Source: Calamus simplicifolius
Taxonomy: Eukaryota > Streptophyta > Magnoliopsida > Arecales > Arecaceae
Reading direction: 5' to 3'
Assembly: GCA_900491605.1 (NCBI GenBank)
Contig: UESW01004079.1
Location: 1,545,012 to 1,609,011 of the forward strand
DNA: 64,000 nucleotides
Below, one piece after another: positions 43,765-55,727 of this stretch. Under the pieces are notes generated by a model that was not told where the DNA came from, searched no databases, and was given only the letters and a program-made list of their open reading frames with translations. Position 1 is the stretch's first letter; each line of letters begins with the position of its first letter. Both the position numbers and the translations under genes were made by a program.

Positions 43765-45008
43765 CTTTATTGAATTGATTAACGTTGGGTATGTGTTTCA
43801 AAAAATTATTCTTCAATTTAGATAAGGTTAAATTTAAATTTTTTTTGGTTTGTAAGGCCTAGAAATTGTGGTTTTGTAATTGTTCTTTGTAATTTTTTTT
43901 ATTACTTCCCTTTTTCTTTTCTATCTGATTTTTTTTTTTAGAGATTTGATATGTTAAATTTTTATACTCATTTTTTTTCTCATTCATTTTTTTATTTATG
44001 TAAAGCTTTTTTTCCTTTTGATAATGAAAATCTTTAAAGAAAAGATATCTTTATAAATAATTAGACCTGGGTTCTAAGTACCTATAATTGCTTTAAGTTA
44101 GGCTCTTTTTCTTTTGCATAGGATTATGGATCCATGTTGATTGGTCTGTTAGGAATATGGCATCTCCTCCAATACTTCAGTATCTTTAGATTCAATATAA
44201 AAAAAGAAGGTTATTAATTGTTAGATCACCACGTGATATTTCTTTGTTTTGAGAAATTAGAATAGGAAATGTTAAGAATATGAGAATCTATCATTTTTAA
44301 AAAAATATATCAAAAATAGATTCTCTAATTATCTTCTCCGCCCCTTTTCTTGTCCTTCCATCTTTGTCCCTTCCCTCAAATCATCCCATGCTGAGTCAAA
44401 GGTGAATAATAGCAGTTATCAATCATAGATGGAAGCTAATCTTAAATAAACTAAGTGATACTTTTCAAACTACAAGTAGGCTAAGTAAAAACTAGGTATA
44501 CCTTAAAGATGTAAAATACATTTATTCCTTTTTTTTACAAGCATCAAATCATGCTTTTACATCAATGCATCTCTACGTATAGATTGTAAATGTTTAAAAA
44601 TATTTAAGTCATTCTCTTCTTAATTTATTTTTATTATTTTTAATTTTATATGAATAATTTTTTTATTTTATCTTTTCTTATATTATCATATTAATAAAAT
44701 AATAATAATAATAAAATTTTATTTAAAAAATCAAGAGATAAAAAGGAGTTTTCAATGCATGAGTCCATGATAACTCATCCCACCACAATCACTTAATAAT
44801 AATAATAATAATAATAAACAGATTTGATTACGCTATCCTCTTTCGCAAACTAATACCTACGTGCAACAATAAATTTTTTGCTTTTTTGACACCTTCATGG
44901 TTGTCTCTTTCAAACCCTGAACTCTCTCCTATTCTTTTCCATCAACAAATATTTGCCAATATACAATTGCTACCATCACATCCCAACCCTTTGCACACAT
45001 TAAAAAAA
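43765..45008. other. AT-rich spacer with small microsatellites
   Basis: No gene. Short (AAT)n-type runs occur at about 44699-44719 and 44795-44817. The rest is AT-rich sequence with long T and A runs. Confidence 0.5.
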
Positions 45009-45275
45009 GGCTAAACTACATAATTAACCCTTGTACTTAGGAGGTTATGTCACTTTGGTCCCTGAACTTTAAAAAGTTATAAAAATAATCTTAAACTTTC
45101 TATTTTGTATTACTTTGATCCATACCATTAAATTAAGAAGACGCCATTTATTTTTATCCTACATGGCAGCATATGTGGCATCCAAATGATAAAAATAAAT
45201 TTAAAATTCATAATTAACTCGTTAACATATTATTTAATAATTTAAAAAATATAAAAAATAAAAATAATCTTTCAG
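45009..45275 (+). repeat. Left terminal inverted repeat
   Basis: Pairs with 46243-46500 on the opposite strand with scattered mismatches and small indels. Confidence 0.85.
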
Positions 45276-45299
45276 CCATCCTATTTGCTTTAACCCCAA

Positions 45300-45800
45300 A
45301 GACCCTTCTTCTGAAACTGCCTCATGGCCGACTTTGCGCTCTCAACCACAGCAGTGGCCGGAGGAACCCCTCCACCCTCGTCTTCTTCTCCTCCCCCTCC
45401 AAACCCCCTCTCTCCTTTCTTCTCCATCTCTCCCCCTCCCTTCCTCCCTTATCCTCTCGCCCTCCTTCCCTCTGCTGCTCCTCTTTCGCCGCCCACCTCC
45501 GGACCTTCCCCGTTCGAGCTCTCGAGTCCTCCTCCACCGCAAGAACCGACAATGAAGACAAGGAGGAGTCCAAGGCCACAGGAGAAGATGATGGAGCCCT
45601 GTTGCCTTCTCCTCCGAATGCCGCCGCTTTCGGGTTTGATCGATGGGGCTTTGGTGGAAAAGCCGGGCTCGAATGGAGGCCTTCCCGCTAGTGAGTTTGA
45701 GATGGATGATATCGGGTGGTAGAAGAACTTTGTTTTGAAGCTCTGGATGCTGTTTGCTTTCCCTTGGGAGCGCGTCAAGAAGGGTAGCGTTCTCTCTATG
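45300..45800 (+). pseudogene. Captured-gene-like GC-rich segment
   Basis: A frame from ATG 45324 (132 codons) starts MADFALSTTAVAGGTP and is Ser/Pro/Ala-rich, like a plastid transit peptide. A second frame gives EDKEESKATGEDDGALLPSP and FGFDRWGFGGKAGLEWRPS. A third stretch, after a stop at 45720, reads KNFVLKLWMLFAFPWERVKK. The parts look like one coding sequence broken by frameshifts, but I do not recognise the gene. Its base composition differs sharply from its surroundings. Captured host exon is the likeliest explanation; the Pro-rich frames on the other strand are shadows. Confidence 0.45.
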
Positions 45801-45954
45801 AAACTCCGCGGCTAAGTTGAATTGTATTGGATTGGACGTTCTTCTTTTGCAAACCCACTTCTCTCTATTAATTTAGCCCTTCTATTTTGTTAAGATATAG
45901 TCAAATTTTAGTTGCTCGGATTCTTGATTGTTAGGGGTTTTATGGAGGGAAGGG

Positions 45955-46235
45955 TGTTATTGGGGAGTCGGAAGGGAGGTCGCGGCTCGGCGGAGGTCTC
46001 GAGGGAGGGGGTGAGGGGGCCAAGGGGTCGGGGGCCTTCTACGGTGTGGGAAGGGGGTTAGGGGGGGGGGGGGGGGGGGGGGGTGGAGGGAGGAGGTCGC
46101 GGCATGACGGAGGTCCTGGGGGCGGGGGGTGGGCTTGCTGCGGCGAGGGAAGGTGGTTGCTAGGGGTGGCACGGAGGAGGTCCCGGGGGCGAGGGAAAGG
46201 GAAGGAGGCGGGTGGACACTCATAGGTTAGAACAA
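45955..46235. repeat. G-rich low-complexity block with 23-G run
   Basis: The plus strand is strongly G-rich with many GGGG runs, including an uninterrupted 23 G at 46061-46083. It could form G-quadruplexes. The frame on the minus strand (45957-46223) is Pro/Thr low complexity and not credible. Confidence 0.85.
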
Positions 46236-46242
46236 ATCAGGG

Positions 46243-46500
46243 CGGGTGGGAGATTATTTTTATTTTTAAATTATTAAATAATATATTAATAAATTAATTA
46301 TGAATTTTTAATTTATTTTTATTATTTAGATGCCACGTATATTGCCACGTAGGATAAAAATAAACGACATCTTCCCAATTTAACAGTAGGGATCAAAATG
46401 ATATAAAACAAAAAGTTTAGAATTATTTTAGAACTTTTTAAAATTCAGGGACCAAAGTGATACAGTCCCCTAGGTACATAGATTAATTCTGTAGTTTAGC
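46243..46500 (-). repeat. Right terminal inverted repeat
   Basis: Inverse complement of the left repeat at 45009-45275. Confidence 0.85.
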
Positions 46501-46961
46501 ATAAAAAATAAAATTAAAAATACACATTGCTCATTTAGTTCATTGCTCTTTTTGGATTTTGAAGATAAAAATTATAAAAAGTAAAAGCAACTCCAAATGG
46601 GCCTAAGATTTTTATTCATTCCAATCGAGTGGATGATTTGAGATGGAAATTAAAGCGTATGATAGAGAGAATGTCTTTCAATCGGTTTACATTCTAAACA
46701 TATCTATTTATAAATTACTGCTATGAAATTATTCTTGAGTTGTGCTCAAGTGGTATATTTATATAAATGATTTTTTTTTCCATAAATGTAAGGGAACCGT
46801 AAGCCACCCAAATTCATCAAGATAATGAAAAGCAATACAAACGGAGAACAAGCACAATAGTCGATGTGTTTTGTTAGATGGGCCACTCGGCTAAGGGTTC
46901 ATGTTAGACTACACGAGGTGACAGATAGATTGGGCCTACTCCTTCCATTATCGAGGAAAAG
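46501..46961. other. Spacer without recognised feature
   Basis: AT-rich sequence with no convincing frame. The last three bases (AAG, 46959-46961) are a target duplication of the next element. Confidence 0.45.
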
Positions 46962-47055
46962 CACTACCAGAAATTAAGGGATCAATTAATTCTTTTGATA
47001 AAAAATTTCTTAGTGATTATGAAAGAATTTTTCTTGCTAAAAATTATAGTCCATG

Positions 47056-48320
47056 TGATGGGGACATCAGTAAGAAGAAAAGGTTACAGACTGACACTCT
47101 TTGGTTTTGTAGTTAATCCACTTTCTACAGGTTCCACTTACTCGAGCCAAGAGTTTCAATTTCTCAAGTGGCAACTCATGCTGCAAAATTTCAACTTCTG
47201 CCAAGTCTCAAAGTATCGACACTTCCTGCCTTGAGTCAACACTGCTATCAAGACATCAAGTCTTCTCTTTGGAAGTCAAATCTTGGAGGACACATGGAGG
47301 TATCTGATGATGACACATGGAAACTTAGAAGTCAAATCTTGGAGGACACATGGAGGTATCTGATGATGACACATGGCAAACTAAGGAGGTTCCACATGAA
47401 AGCTTGTGCAACCAAATTTGTTAGGGATTGGTTGTAATTAGTTAGCTATATCATAACTAATCCTTAGATTGTTATGATCTTTTAGTTTTTTGGGCTGAAA
47501 TTTCTGGAAGTCCTTTGGCCTATAAATAGGCCAAGCTTTCCCTCTTGTAGATATGAAGTTTGAGAAATAAAATCAAGTTTATTTGATTTCTTTTGCCAAG
47601 TGCCTTGTTCATCTTTGAGTATGAAGAGGGTGAGATGCTCTTAGTTTGAGTTGAGGCTCGTGTTTCCCTAGTCTTAGATCTAGGTCACTCCTTGAGGGAG
47701 AGGGTGAGAGGCCCAATTTGCTACTCTAAACCATTCTACCAAGGTTCCATAATAGTTTCAGGAAGAAGGACAAGTGCTACCCAAGTCTCAGCAAAATTTT
47801 TCAAATCCTTCCTTTCCTTGTTCGATTTTTTTTATTTCCTTCAATTCCTTTGCCTCCACGGTCTTACTTCTGATCACTTGCAGGTTCTCTTGAGGATGTT
47901 AGAGTTGAGGATGATGGCTCCACATCAAGGATCAAGTGCCAAGGTGAGTTCTTAAGTAAGGAGTGTAGATCTTGTCAACCAACCCTCAATTCTTTGAGTG
48001 TTGAGTGCATCCCTTCCACTTTAAGATCTTACTTCATTGTTGGAAAAAAAAAACCTCTTGGTCCTTTAGATCTGAAGTTTTAGAGGTGGCTTAACTTAGT
48101 TTGAAGGTTTCCATACCTTTAGATCCTAATCTTTTTATTTCTTTGAAAGAAGCTTGCACAAGGGTGTTTAGATTTCTGCTTCCGGTTTGATGTTCTTCAT
48201 TTCTCCCATGCATGAATTCAGCCATAGCTTGGGCTCAAATGTTCATTAAGGATGGTAATCACTTAGAACACATCACCATCCCCTCATTCCACCATTTTTT
48301 TTTTTTTTTGTGCCCCATCA
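47056..48320 (+). repeat. Element E 5' LTR
   Basis: 1265 bp. TATA box TATAAATA at 47521 lies inside inverted arms GGCCTAT/ATAGGCC. A ~56-bp segment starting AAGTCAAATCTTGGAGG is present twice in tandem (from about 47272 and 47330) but once in the 3' LTR, which accounts for the length difference of 57 bp. Confidence 0.95.
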
Positions 48321-48324
48321 GCTT

Positions 48325-48337
48325 TGGTATCAGAGCC
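48325..48337 (+). other. Element E primer-binding site
   Basis: TGGTATCAGAGCC, four bases after the 5' LTR; initiator methionine tRNA type. Confidence 0.92.
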
Positions 48338-49599
48338 TCGGTCTCTAAGTTAAGCTTGTAAGTTGCTGGAATTTCTGTTCTAGTTTTAGTCCGAGATTTC
48401 CATGAATTTTTTTGTAATTTTTTTAAGGGTTAAAAAATAAATAAAAATTCATTTGCTGCACTTTAGGACTTTAGGTTCCGAAATCTAAAATTAAAAAAAA
48501 TATATTTTAGAGTTTTGGAATAAAAAAAATCGAGTTCTTAGGTTGTTTTCTGGAAGACTATTTTGGTTCCCTCCATTAAATTTGATTTTAAAAAAATAAA
48601 AAATAATTTTAACTTAAGATCTGAGATTTAGACTTCAAATTCTGTTATTTTCCACTTAAAGTTTGAATTTAGAGGGTTTTTAAATTTAAAATTTAAATTT
48701 TGAAATAGGTAGTAGAGAGTTTGTTAAGCTGCTAGAATCTTCTAGCAACTACTATCATAACAACTTCCTCAACCAAATTTAAAAAAAAATTGAATTCAAA
48801 TTTCAAAATCTAGGATTTTCACTCTGAGATCTAACTAATTCAATTTTTATTTTGAATTTTTAAAAATTTAAAACTTTAAATTTCAAATTTTCAAAACCGG
48901 GTTAGTTGAAGGTTAGTTAGAAGCTGCAAATTTTATTTAACCACTTTTACCTCCAAGAATGAAATTTTAATCTAAATTTTAAAATTTAAAAAAAATAGCT
49001 TCTGAAATCTAGACTTCAAGATTTGAATTTCTCAATTTAAGTTTGCATTTGATGAATTTTAAAATTAGATTAAATTTCACTTAATTGTACTAAGTCTAGT
49101 CGATTGTGCTAGTTAATTGCTGAAATTGTGTGCATCCATATATACATAAACCATCTTAAGGGCATTCAATATAACATAAGGGGAGGAGTTAATAACCTTT
49201 CCTTAGCCCACAACAACCATCCTCATTATGCATTGACCTAAGCCTTAATTAAAATCAAGTATGCACCTAAATTAAGGACACCAACAAGTCGGGTTCAAGT
49301 GCAAGAGGAGACAAAGCACTATTTGAGTTTGTAATTATTCTTAGAAACTGGTGTCTAAGACTAGAGGTCTAATGGCAAATGCCTTAAGCGGACTTGCGGT
49401 TCTTTAATTGGGTCCTTGCAAAAGCAAGGGGGCCTCCGCATTCCCACCTCTTACCTGGCCAGTGACAAAGGTAATTGCATCCTTAACTAGTACCTAGTCA
49501 AGTCCTGTATTTTGAACTTCTAGGTTTAGGAGCCCTAGAAGCTAGGTTTGTACTTCTTGTCTTATAGGTCAAAAGTTCTATCTTTCTTGGTTTGTACCT
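48338..49599 (+). other. Element E leader
   Basis: About 1.26 kb between primer site and gag ATG, AT-rich with repeated AAATTTAAA words and no long frame. Packaging signals would lie here, but none can be identified by eye. Confidence 0.6.
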
Positions 49600-50328
49600 A
49601 TGGATCCTAATCTTGAACTCTTTATGAGGACCCTGACTGAAAAGTTAGACACTGTAACTGAGCAATTAGGGCAAATCAACAAAGAATTAGGTCAAGTAAA
49701 AGATAGAGTTGAGACCCTTGAAGAGCCTCAAAGGATCCCATCGAACCTGAATCATCTAGGTCAATTCCTCGAGGTCCAAGAGCCCAATATCATGTGCACA
49801 TCCCTGAATACAATCCAAGGAGACTTGATCCTGATTTCATGGAAGAAGCCCGTCGAGTCCATCGGCCTGACTTTACTCCTGATCGTATCCCTAGGCAACC
49901 TCACCAGGATTACTTAGATCAAGATGAAAGAGCCATGAGGAACATTCGATTAGAGGCTCCTATCTTTGATGGAAGCCTAGACCCTAAAGCTTATGTTGAC
50001 TGGGAGGGAGAAATGGATCAATATTTTGAATGGTATGAGATGACCGAGGAGAGAAAGTATAAGTTTGCCAAACTGAGGTAGTCCGCCAGGCTAGGTTATA
50101 CTGGGAGAATATCGGGCGAATGCTTAGGCAAAGAGGAGACATGCCCATAACCACTTGGAGAGCTATGAAAATCAAGCTTAGGAAAAAGTATGTCCCTATG
50201 TCCTATCACCAAAGACTATTAGATCAGTGGCAAAGATGATACCAGGGCAATAAGACTGTGTCTGAATATATTACCAAGTTTGATGAGTTTGCGATGAGGT
50301 GTAACATTGATGAATCAGAAGCTGTAAT
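49600..50328 (+). pseudogene. Element E gag, N-terminal part
   Basis: ATG at 49600 gives MDPNLELFMRTLTEKLDTVT, then a coiled-coil-like heptad stretch. A frame change near 49780 leads to DERAMRNIRLEAPIFDGSLD and AYVDWEGEMDQYFEWYEM, the start of the retrotransposon gag domain. Stops at about 50079 and 50235 follow. ..SEYITKFDEFAMRCNIDESE is the end before the inserted solo LTR. Gag resumes at 52424. Confidence 0.87.
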
Positions 50329-52418
50329 TAAATGGAGAAACAATCTCCGAGGCATGCATGTTTTAAAAAATTGATAATAATTATCAATGCGGAAATTTAA
50401 AGATTACATACTAATCTATCTAACATGCATCAAGATCATATCTTTGCCTTATATAGGATCGATTGATCCAAAATATGCATATAAATTATCAAGATCATGT
50501 CTTAATCTTCAAGGCAAGAAATCATACTTCTTATCTTGAAGCATGCCTTAAGATATAGGGATCATATCACTTACCTTAAAGGCAATTGGTAAATTCTTTT
50601 ATGCTCTGCAGCCGTTCAATCGTCTGGCCTCTAGTATCGTCCACGCGAAGCCCCGAATGATCGGATTCCCAGGAGTGCTAGCTCGCGAAAAACAACTTTG
50701 CTGATCTTGAATCCTTCCATTTGAATTCTTCTTCTAGGATCCTCCACACTTCCGTTAGCACCAGAATCACCAGGATTTTCTATTCTAATTCTTTAGAAAA
50801 TCAATTCACGACATATCATGTGTTGTTTTTCTCTTCTGTGTAATCTGGTGAGGGATGTCCTCTATTTATAGTCTCTTTTTAGCCAGCCCATTAAATTCTA
50901 ACATTTAGAATTCCGTCGCTTGGCGAAAACCAAAGAGATGCTGAACCGTAGTGCTTGGTTAATTCCGACGTTCGGTAAAAAAACCAAAGAGTCGTCAAAC
51001 CGTAGCGCTTGGTTAATTCTGATGTTCGGTAAAAACCAAAGAGTCGTCGAACCGTAGCGCTTGGTTAATTCCGACGTTCGGTAAAAACTAAAGAGTCGTC
51101 GAACCGTAGCGCTTGGTTAATACAAAGAGGCGCATTTATTCCATATAAATTCTAACACTTTAGAATTCCGACAGAATTGTTTGGAGAAAATTAATGCAAG
51201 ACATTAAATTCTATATGTGAATTTAATCTCTCATACTTATGCGAAAGGTTTGGGTTTAGTTTTTGCTTTAAGCTAATATGAACTTATTGGATTGAACCCA
51301 CATAGATCATGGTCCTAGCCCAAATCAAATTTGGCTAGTCCTGAATCTATTTAAATCCAAATCAAATCTAATTTTAAATTAATATTTGAAATTGACTAGT
51401 CCTTCTAATAGACTTAAACCAAATTGAATCTTATTCAATTGTACTTAACCCAATTGAGATAATTCAATCAATCAAATTGATTAATTAAATCATATACGAT
51501 TCTCAATCGTTGATCAGCAAACAGTTCATCCTAGGAAACTTCTATGCGTGTGACTCTCTAGGTTCGAACCTAAGCCGGTAGCATAGAAACAACTTTCTAT
51601 ACTAATCGATGTGCCCATCTAGCAATGGAAACCGACGTCCGGATAGGTCGAAGAGTTACCGAGCAAACTCCAAGAACCCTAAGAAATAGTTACCATATAA
51701 TTCATCCTCTTGACCACAAATGCTAAGGATGGCTTAAGAGCCTATCAACTCTAAATAGCAAATCCATAAAGTGATTTCAATTTTAGTGATCATGTGACTT
51801 TCACATGAAGTGCCTTGGCCAAGGTCTTGCTAAATTGAAACACAAGCATTTCTCCTTTTAACGGGATAGGTCAAATTCCATCTTGATCCACAACTGACTA
51901 CCATAAGTACTTGACTGCACCCAGTAATCTTTCGTAGCTGGATTAGAAATCCAGGTGGTTCGGCACCTAAGTACAATGAGTTGCTTGTAAGCCAATGGTT
52001 GTGATCTTCAGGTCTGAAGGATACTTATACCTATATCTTCTCGGATTAACTCTTGACAGCAGAGTATCCGAAAATGAGTCACGTTCGGTGAAATGTACTC
52101 CTACACTTTCACCTGTATGTCATACTAGTGTCTCCACACTCCTTGGTTAAGAGGACAACCAACAAATATGATATACAACGTGATAGTACTATGGCCCTGT
52201 CATAGTATATCATATGGTCACGAACCTTTTTGAAGACCTTCAAAGATAAATCCTCCTTTATTGTGAAGGAAGATCCTAAGGGCTTCGTTACAATCAGGAG
52301 TATTAAGAAGATGTTCTTGTAATGAATAAACTGTCAAATAACTTTTATTAATATATGTATATACAATTTACATTAGCACAATCATCAAATGATTGGCTTT
52401 AGGATACAATTCCCAACA
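50329..52418 (-). mobile_element. Solo LTR, Angela-like copia, inside element E gag
   Basis: On the minus strand it starts TGTTGGGAATTGTATCCTAA and runs 2090 bp. Flanks are GTAAT (50324-50328) and GTAAC (52419-52423), a 5-bp duplication with one C-to-T change, and gag reads straight on across the removed insert. No primer site, coding region or second LTR is present, so it is a solo LTR left by recombination. Length and the TGTTGG.AAT..ATCCTAAAG start resemble Angela-group LTRs. The far end reads TTTA instead of the expected CA. Confidence 0.85.
50912..51121. repeat. 52-bp tandem repeats within the solo LTR
   Basis: Four units with CCGTAGCGCTTGGTTAATTC at 50946, 51000, 51052 and 51104, each followed by ACGTTCGGTAAAAACCAAAG except the last. 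Spacing 54, 52, 52 bp. Confidence 0.92.
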
Positions 52419-52890
52419 GTAACATTGTCTAGGTTTAGAGCTGGTTTGCGTGAAGAAATTCAAAAGGAATTATTTCTAAGAGAAATCACTGATCTAGACC
52501 AAGCCTATCAAATAGCCAGAGATTGTGAAAGGTTTCAAAGGGGACCGATAGTCAGAAGACCCGAACTAAGTAAGATTAGCACCCCTACTCAGAAACCAGG
52601 GTTCAACCAAATGCGACCAAATCACCCACTCCTACTATCCCATCCGGTCAAACAAGTGATAAGGGTAAGGCCCCTGTAGTTCAAAAGAGTAACAACCCGA
52701 ATGTCCATTGTTTTAAATGTAATAGGAAGGGACACTATGCTAACCAATACCCTGCCCGTTCTCTACACATAGGAGAACTAGCTGAAGAGGACCCTGAAGA
52801 TACTAAAGAGTTTGAAAAAGAGGTGAGGCTGAATCCAATCTGATCAATGAATATGATGAAGAGGAAGAAGAGATTGATTATGATGAGACT
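52419..52890 (+). pseudogene. Element E gag, C-terminal part
   Basis: LSRFRAGLREEIQKELFLRE and AYQIARDCERFQRG end the gag domain. After a frame change near 52610 comes a Lys/Gly run and the zinc knuckle CFKCNRKGHYANQY, whose last Cys is Tyr (G-to-A). The acidic tail ELAEEDPEDTKEFEKEV follows, with another one-base shift before protease. Confidence 0.87.
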
Positions 52891-54048
52891 TTGGGTGTTA
52901 TTAGAATTTTGACCCAAACAAAGAAAAAGGAGGATTGGAGAAGAACTAATATACTCCAAACATTTGTTAAGATAGGGGAGAAGGTTTATAAAATCATTAT
53001 AGACAATGGGAGTTGTGTGAATGCTATTTCCACTAAAGCCATTAAGAATTTAAGCTTGACCCCTGTTCTCCATCCCAATCCATACAAAGTTTCTTGGATA
53101 GATTCAACATCCATTCCCATTAAATCCAGATGTCAAGTTCCCATTCAAATCCAATCCTATCATGAACAAGTCTGGTGCGATGTACTACCCATGGGAGTAA
53201 GTAGCATCATTTTGGGTAGACCTTGGTTGTATGATCATGATGCAACTTTATATGGTCAATCCAATTCTTGTGCTTTCAACCATCTAGGAAAAAAGCTTAT
53301 CATTAACTCGACCCCACCTAAGGACAATATCAAGAAAGGGTCTAGTGATTTGAAAGAGAAGAAACAAGATCTGAATTTGATCAGTGTCAAGGAAATAGAG
53401 AAAGAAATCAATGAAGGATCACCTATGTGGATTTTGGCACTTAAAGAAAGTCGGAATGAAGATCCTAAGGAACCACCTCAAGAAGTCACAAAGATCTTAG
53501 AAGACTTTAAGGATGTATTCCCAGAAGATTTACCCAATCACCTGCCCCCACTTAGGGATATTCAACATACAATTGATCTAGTCCCAGGAGCCACCTTGCC
53601 TAACCTACCTCACTATAGAATGAATCCTACTGAGCACGCTGAGCTACAAAGACAAGTTGGAGATCTCCTCCAGAAAAAGTTTATTAGGGAGAGTTTAAGT
53701 CCTTGTGCAGTACCTGCCCTACTGACCCCGAAGAAGGATGGCACTTGGAGAATGTGCATCGATAGTCATGCCATCAACAAAATTACGGTCAAGTATCGAT
53801 TTCCTATCCCTCGCCTTGATGATATGCTTGACATGATGACCGGAGCCACTATATTTTCCAAGATTGATCTTAAGAGTGGTTATCACCAGGTTAGGATCAA
53901 ACCTGGAGATGAGTGGAAAACTGCATTCAAAACTAAGGATGGTCTTTATGAGTGGTTGGTTATGCCCTTTGGTCTATCAAATGCCCCTAGTACATTTATG
54001 AGGATCATGACTCAAGTTTTAAGACCTTTCATGAAAAATTTGTTGTAG
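52891..54048 (+). pseudogene. Element E protease and RT, first part
   Basis: 385 open codons. Protease: NILQTFVKIGEKVYKIIIDN with DNGS at the position of the catalytic D-S/G-G triad, and SIILGRPWLYDHDATLYG at the end. Tether: FKDVFPEDLPNHLPPLRDIQ. RT: AVPALLTPKKDGTWRMCIDS, FSKIDLKSGYHQVRI (first catalytic Asp) and MPFGLSNAPSTFMR. The frame is lost by a one-base change at about 54040, right before the YFDD block. Confidence 0.9.
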
Positions 54049-55061
54049 TATATTTTGATGACATCCTCATCTATAGTAAGACTAGGGAAGACCATTTAGA
54101 TCATCTTAGACAAGTCTGTTACACCCTTAGAAAGGAAAATCTATATGCCAATCTGAAGAAGTGCGAATTCATGACTAACAGAGTAACCTTTCTAGGGTTC
54201 ATTGTTACTACTAATGGTGTTTCTGCTGATCCCGAGAAAATTAAGTCCATAGTCGAGTGGCCCGAACCCAAGAACATACATGACGTCCGTAGCTTCCACG
54301 GTCTTGCCACCTTCTATAGGAGATTCATCCAAGGGTTTAGCACCATTGTTGCTCCAATCACGGATTGTCTTAAGAAAGGAAATTTTGAATGGACCAAACA
54401 AGCCAATAAAGCCTTCCTTGAGATTAAAGGAAGAATGACACAAGCACCAATCTTAAGGTTGCCTGACTTCTCTAAAGTTTTTGAGGTTGCTTGTGATGCC
54501 TCTGGGATTGGAATTGGTGGAGTTTTAAGTCAAGAGAACCATCCGGTAGCTTTTTTTAGCGAGAAACTAAATGGCGCAAAGTTGAGATATTCCACCTATG
54601 ACAAGGAGTTATATGCGGTAGTTCAGGCTTTGAAATATTGGAGACATTACTTGTTACCGCAGGAGTTTGTTCTATTTTTCGATCATGAAGCCCTCCGATT
54701 CCTTAGCTCCCAAAAGAAGTTAAACCCTAGGCATGGAAAATGGGTAGAGTACATCCAAGCTTACACCTTTGTTCTAAAACACCGTGCTGGTTCTGACAAT
54801 AAGGTTGCCGATGCTTTAAGTCGATGTTCTATGCTCTTGACGTCCGTAAGTACTGAAGTCACAGGATTTGATAAGTTGAAGGAAGAGTATAAAAGTTGCC
54901 CTGACTTTAGTGAGATTTTTGAATCTGTCAGTCTAAGGCCTTCTAGAGAATACAAAGACTTTACTCTTCATGATGGGTTCCTTTTTAAAGGAGATAAGTT
55001 GTGTATTCCCCGAACCTCAATTAGGGAATTCTTGATTTGGAAAATCCATGCCGAGGTTTAG
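54049..55061 (+). pseudogene. Element E RT end and RNase H
   Basis: In the shifted frame VYFDDILIYSKTREDH appears (about 54050), so the RT catalytic pair is intact. Then FLGFIVTTNGVSADPEKI, FHGLATFYRRFIQGF and the RNase H domain: EVACDASGIGIGGVLSQ, YSTYDKELYAVVQALKYWRH, FFDHEALRFL and AGSDNKVADALSR. Ends at 55059 where a one-base loss shifts the frame inside the integrase zinc region. Confidence 0.9.
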
Positions 55062-55727
55062 CGGGCCATTTCGGAAGGAATAAAACTATTCTAGCTTTGG
55101 AGGAACAATTCTTTTGGCCCAGCTTAAAACGAAATGTTGCCCAAGTCGTAGCCCAGTGTAGGACATGTGCTGTTGCTAAAATGCAAAAATAAAACACTGG
55201 ACTATACACCCCTTTACCCGTCCCTGATCGACCTTGGCAAGACATCAGTATGGACTTTGTGTTGGGACTACCAAAGACCTTAAGGAGACACGATTCCATC
55301 TTTGTGGTAGTCGATAGATTTTCTAAAATGGCACATTTTCTGCCTTGTTCCCAGACCTTCGATGCATCAAAAGTGGCCAAGTTATTTCTAGATGAAGTGG
55401 TTAGATTACACGGGTTACCTAAAACCATCGTGTCTGATAGGGATGTTAAGTTCACCAGTTACTTTTGGAAAACCCTATGGCACCTGCTAGGAACCAAGTT
55501 AAACTTTTCTACCACTTATCACCCCCAAACTGATGGTCAAACAGAAGTTGTAAATAGAAGTCTTGGAAATATGTTGAGATGTTAGTGGGAAAACATACTG
55601 AAATTGGGACCTTTTACTGCCACGTATAGAGTTTGCCTATAATAGTTCAGTTAACAGATCCACTGGAAAAAGTCCTTTTGAGATTATTCATGGGTACAAA
55701 CCAAGAAAGCCAATAGACCTCATTCCA
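55062..55727 (+). pseudogene. Element E integrase core
   Basis: GLAGHFGRNKTILALEEQFF and CRTCAVAKMQK form the zinc-binding region, with a TAA at about 55190. Core: ISMDFVLGLPK (first Asp), IVSDRDVKFTSYFW (second Asp) and HPQTDGQTEVVNRSLGNMLR (Glu). A TAG at 55583 and a frame change near 55600 follow, then IEFAYNSSVNRSTGKSPFEI. Confidence 0.88.

Larger units (their letters stand above)
45009..46500. mobile_element. TIR element with long inverted repeats and GC-rich cargo
   Basis: The first ~265 bp (GGCTAAACTACATAATTAAC..) reappear inverted as the last ~260 bp (..TTAATTCTGTAGTTTAGC). The match includes CACTTTGGTCCCTGAA and TTTATTTTTATCCTAC. Long AT-rich TIRs around GC-rich cargo fit a Mutator-like or similar Pack-type element. 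The flanks are runs of A, so a target duplication cannot be read with certainty. No transposase is encoded. Confidence 0.75.

Noticed and set aside
45322..45579. Arg/Glu/Gly-rich minus-strand frames and Pro-rich frames around the TIR cargo
   Set aside because: They are complements of a CT-rich stretch; several overlapping frames stay open only because of composition.
48325..48337. tRNA gene signal at TGGTATCAGAGCC sites
   Set aside because: Only a short tRNA-complementary stretch is present after an LTR, with no cloverleaf; these are primer-binding sites.
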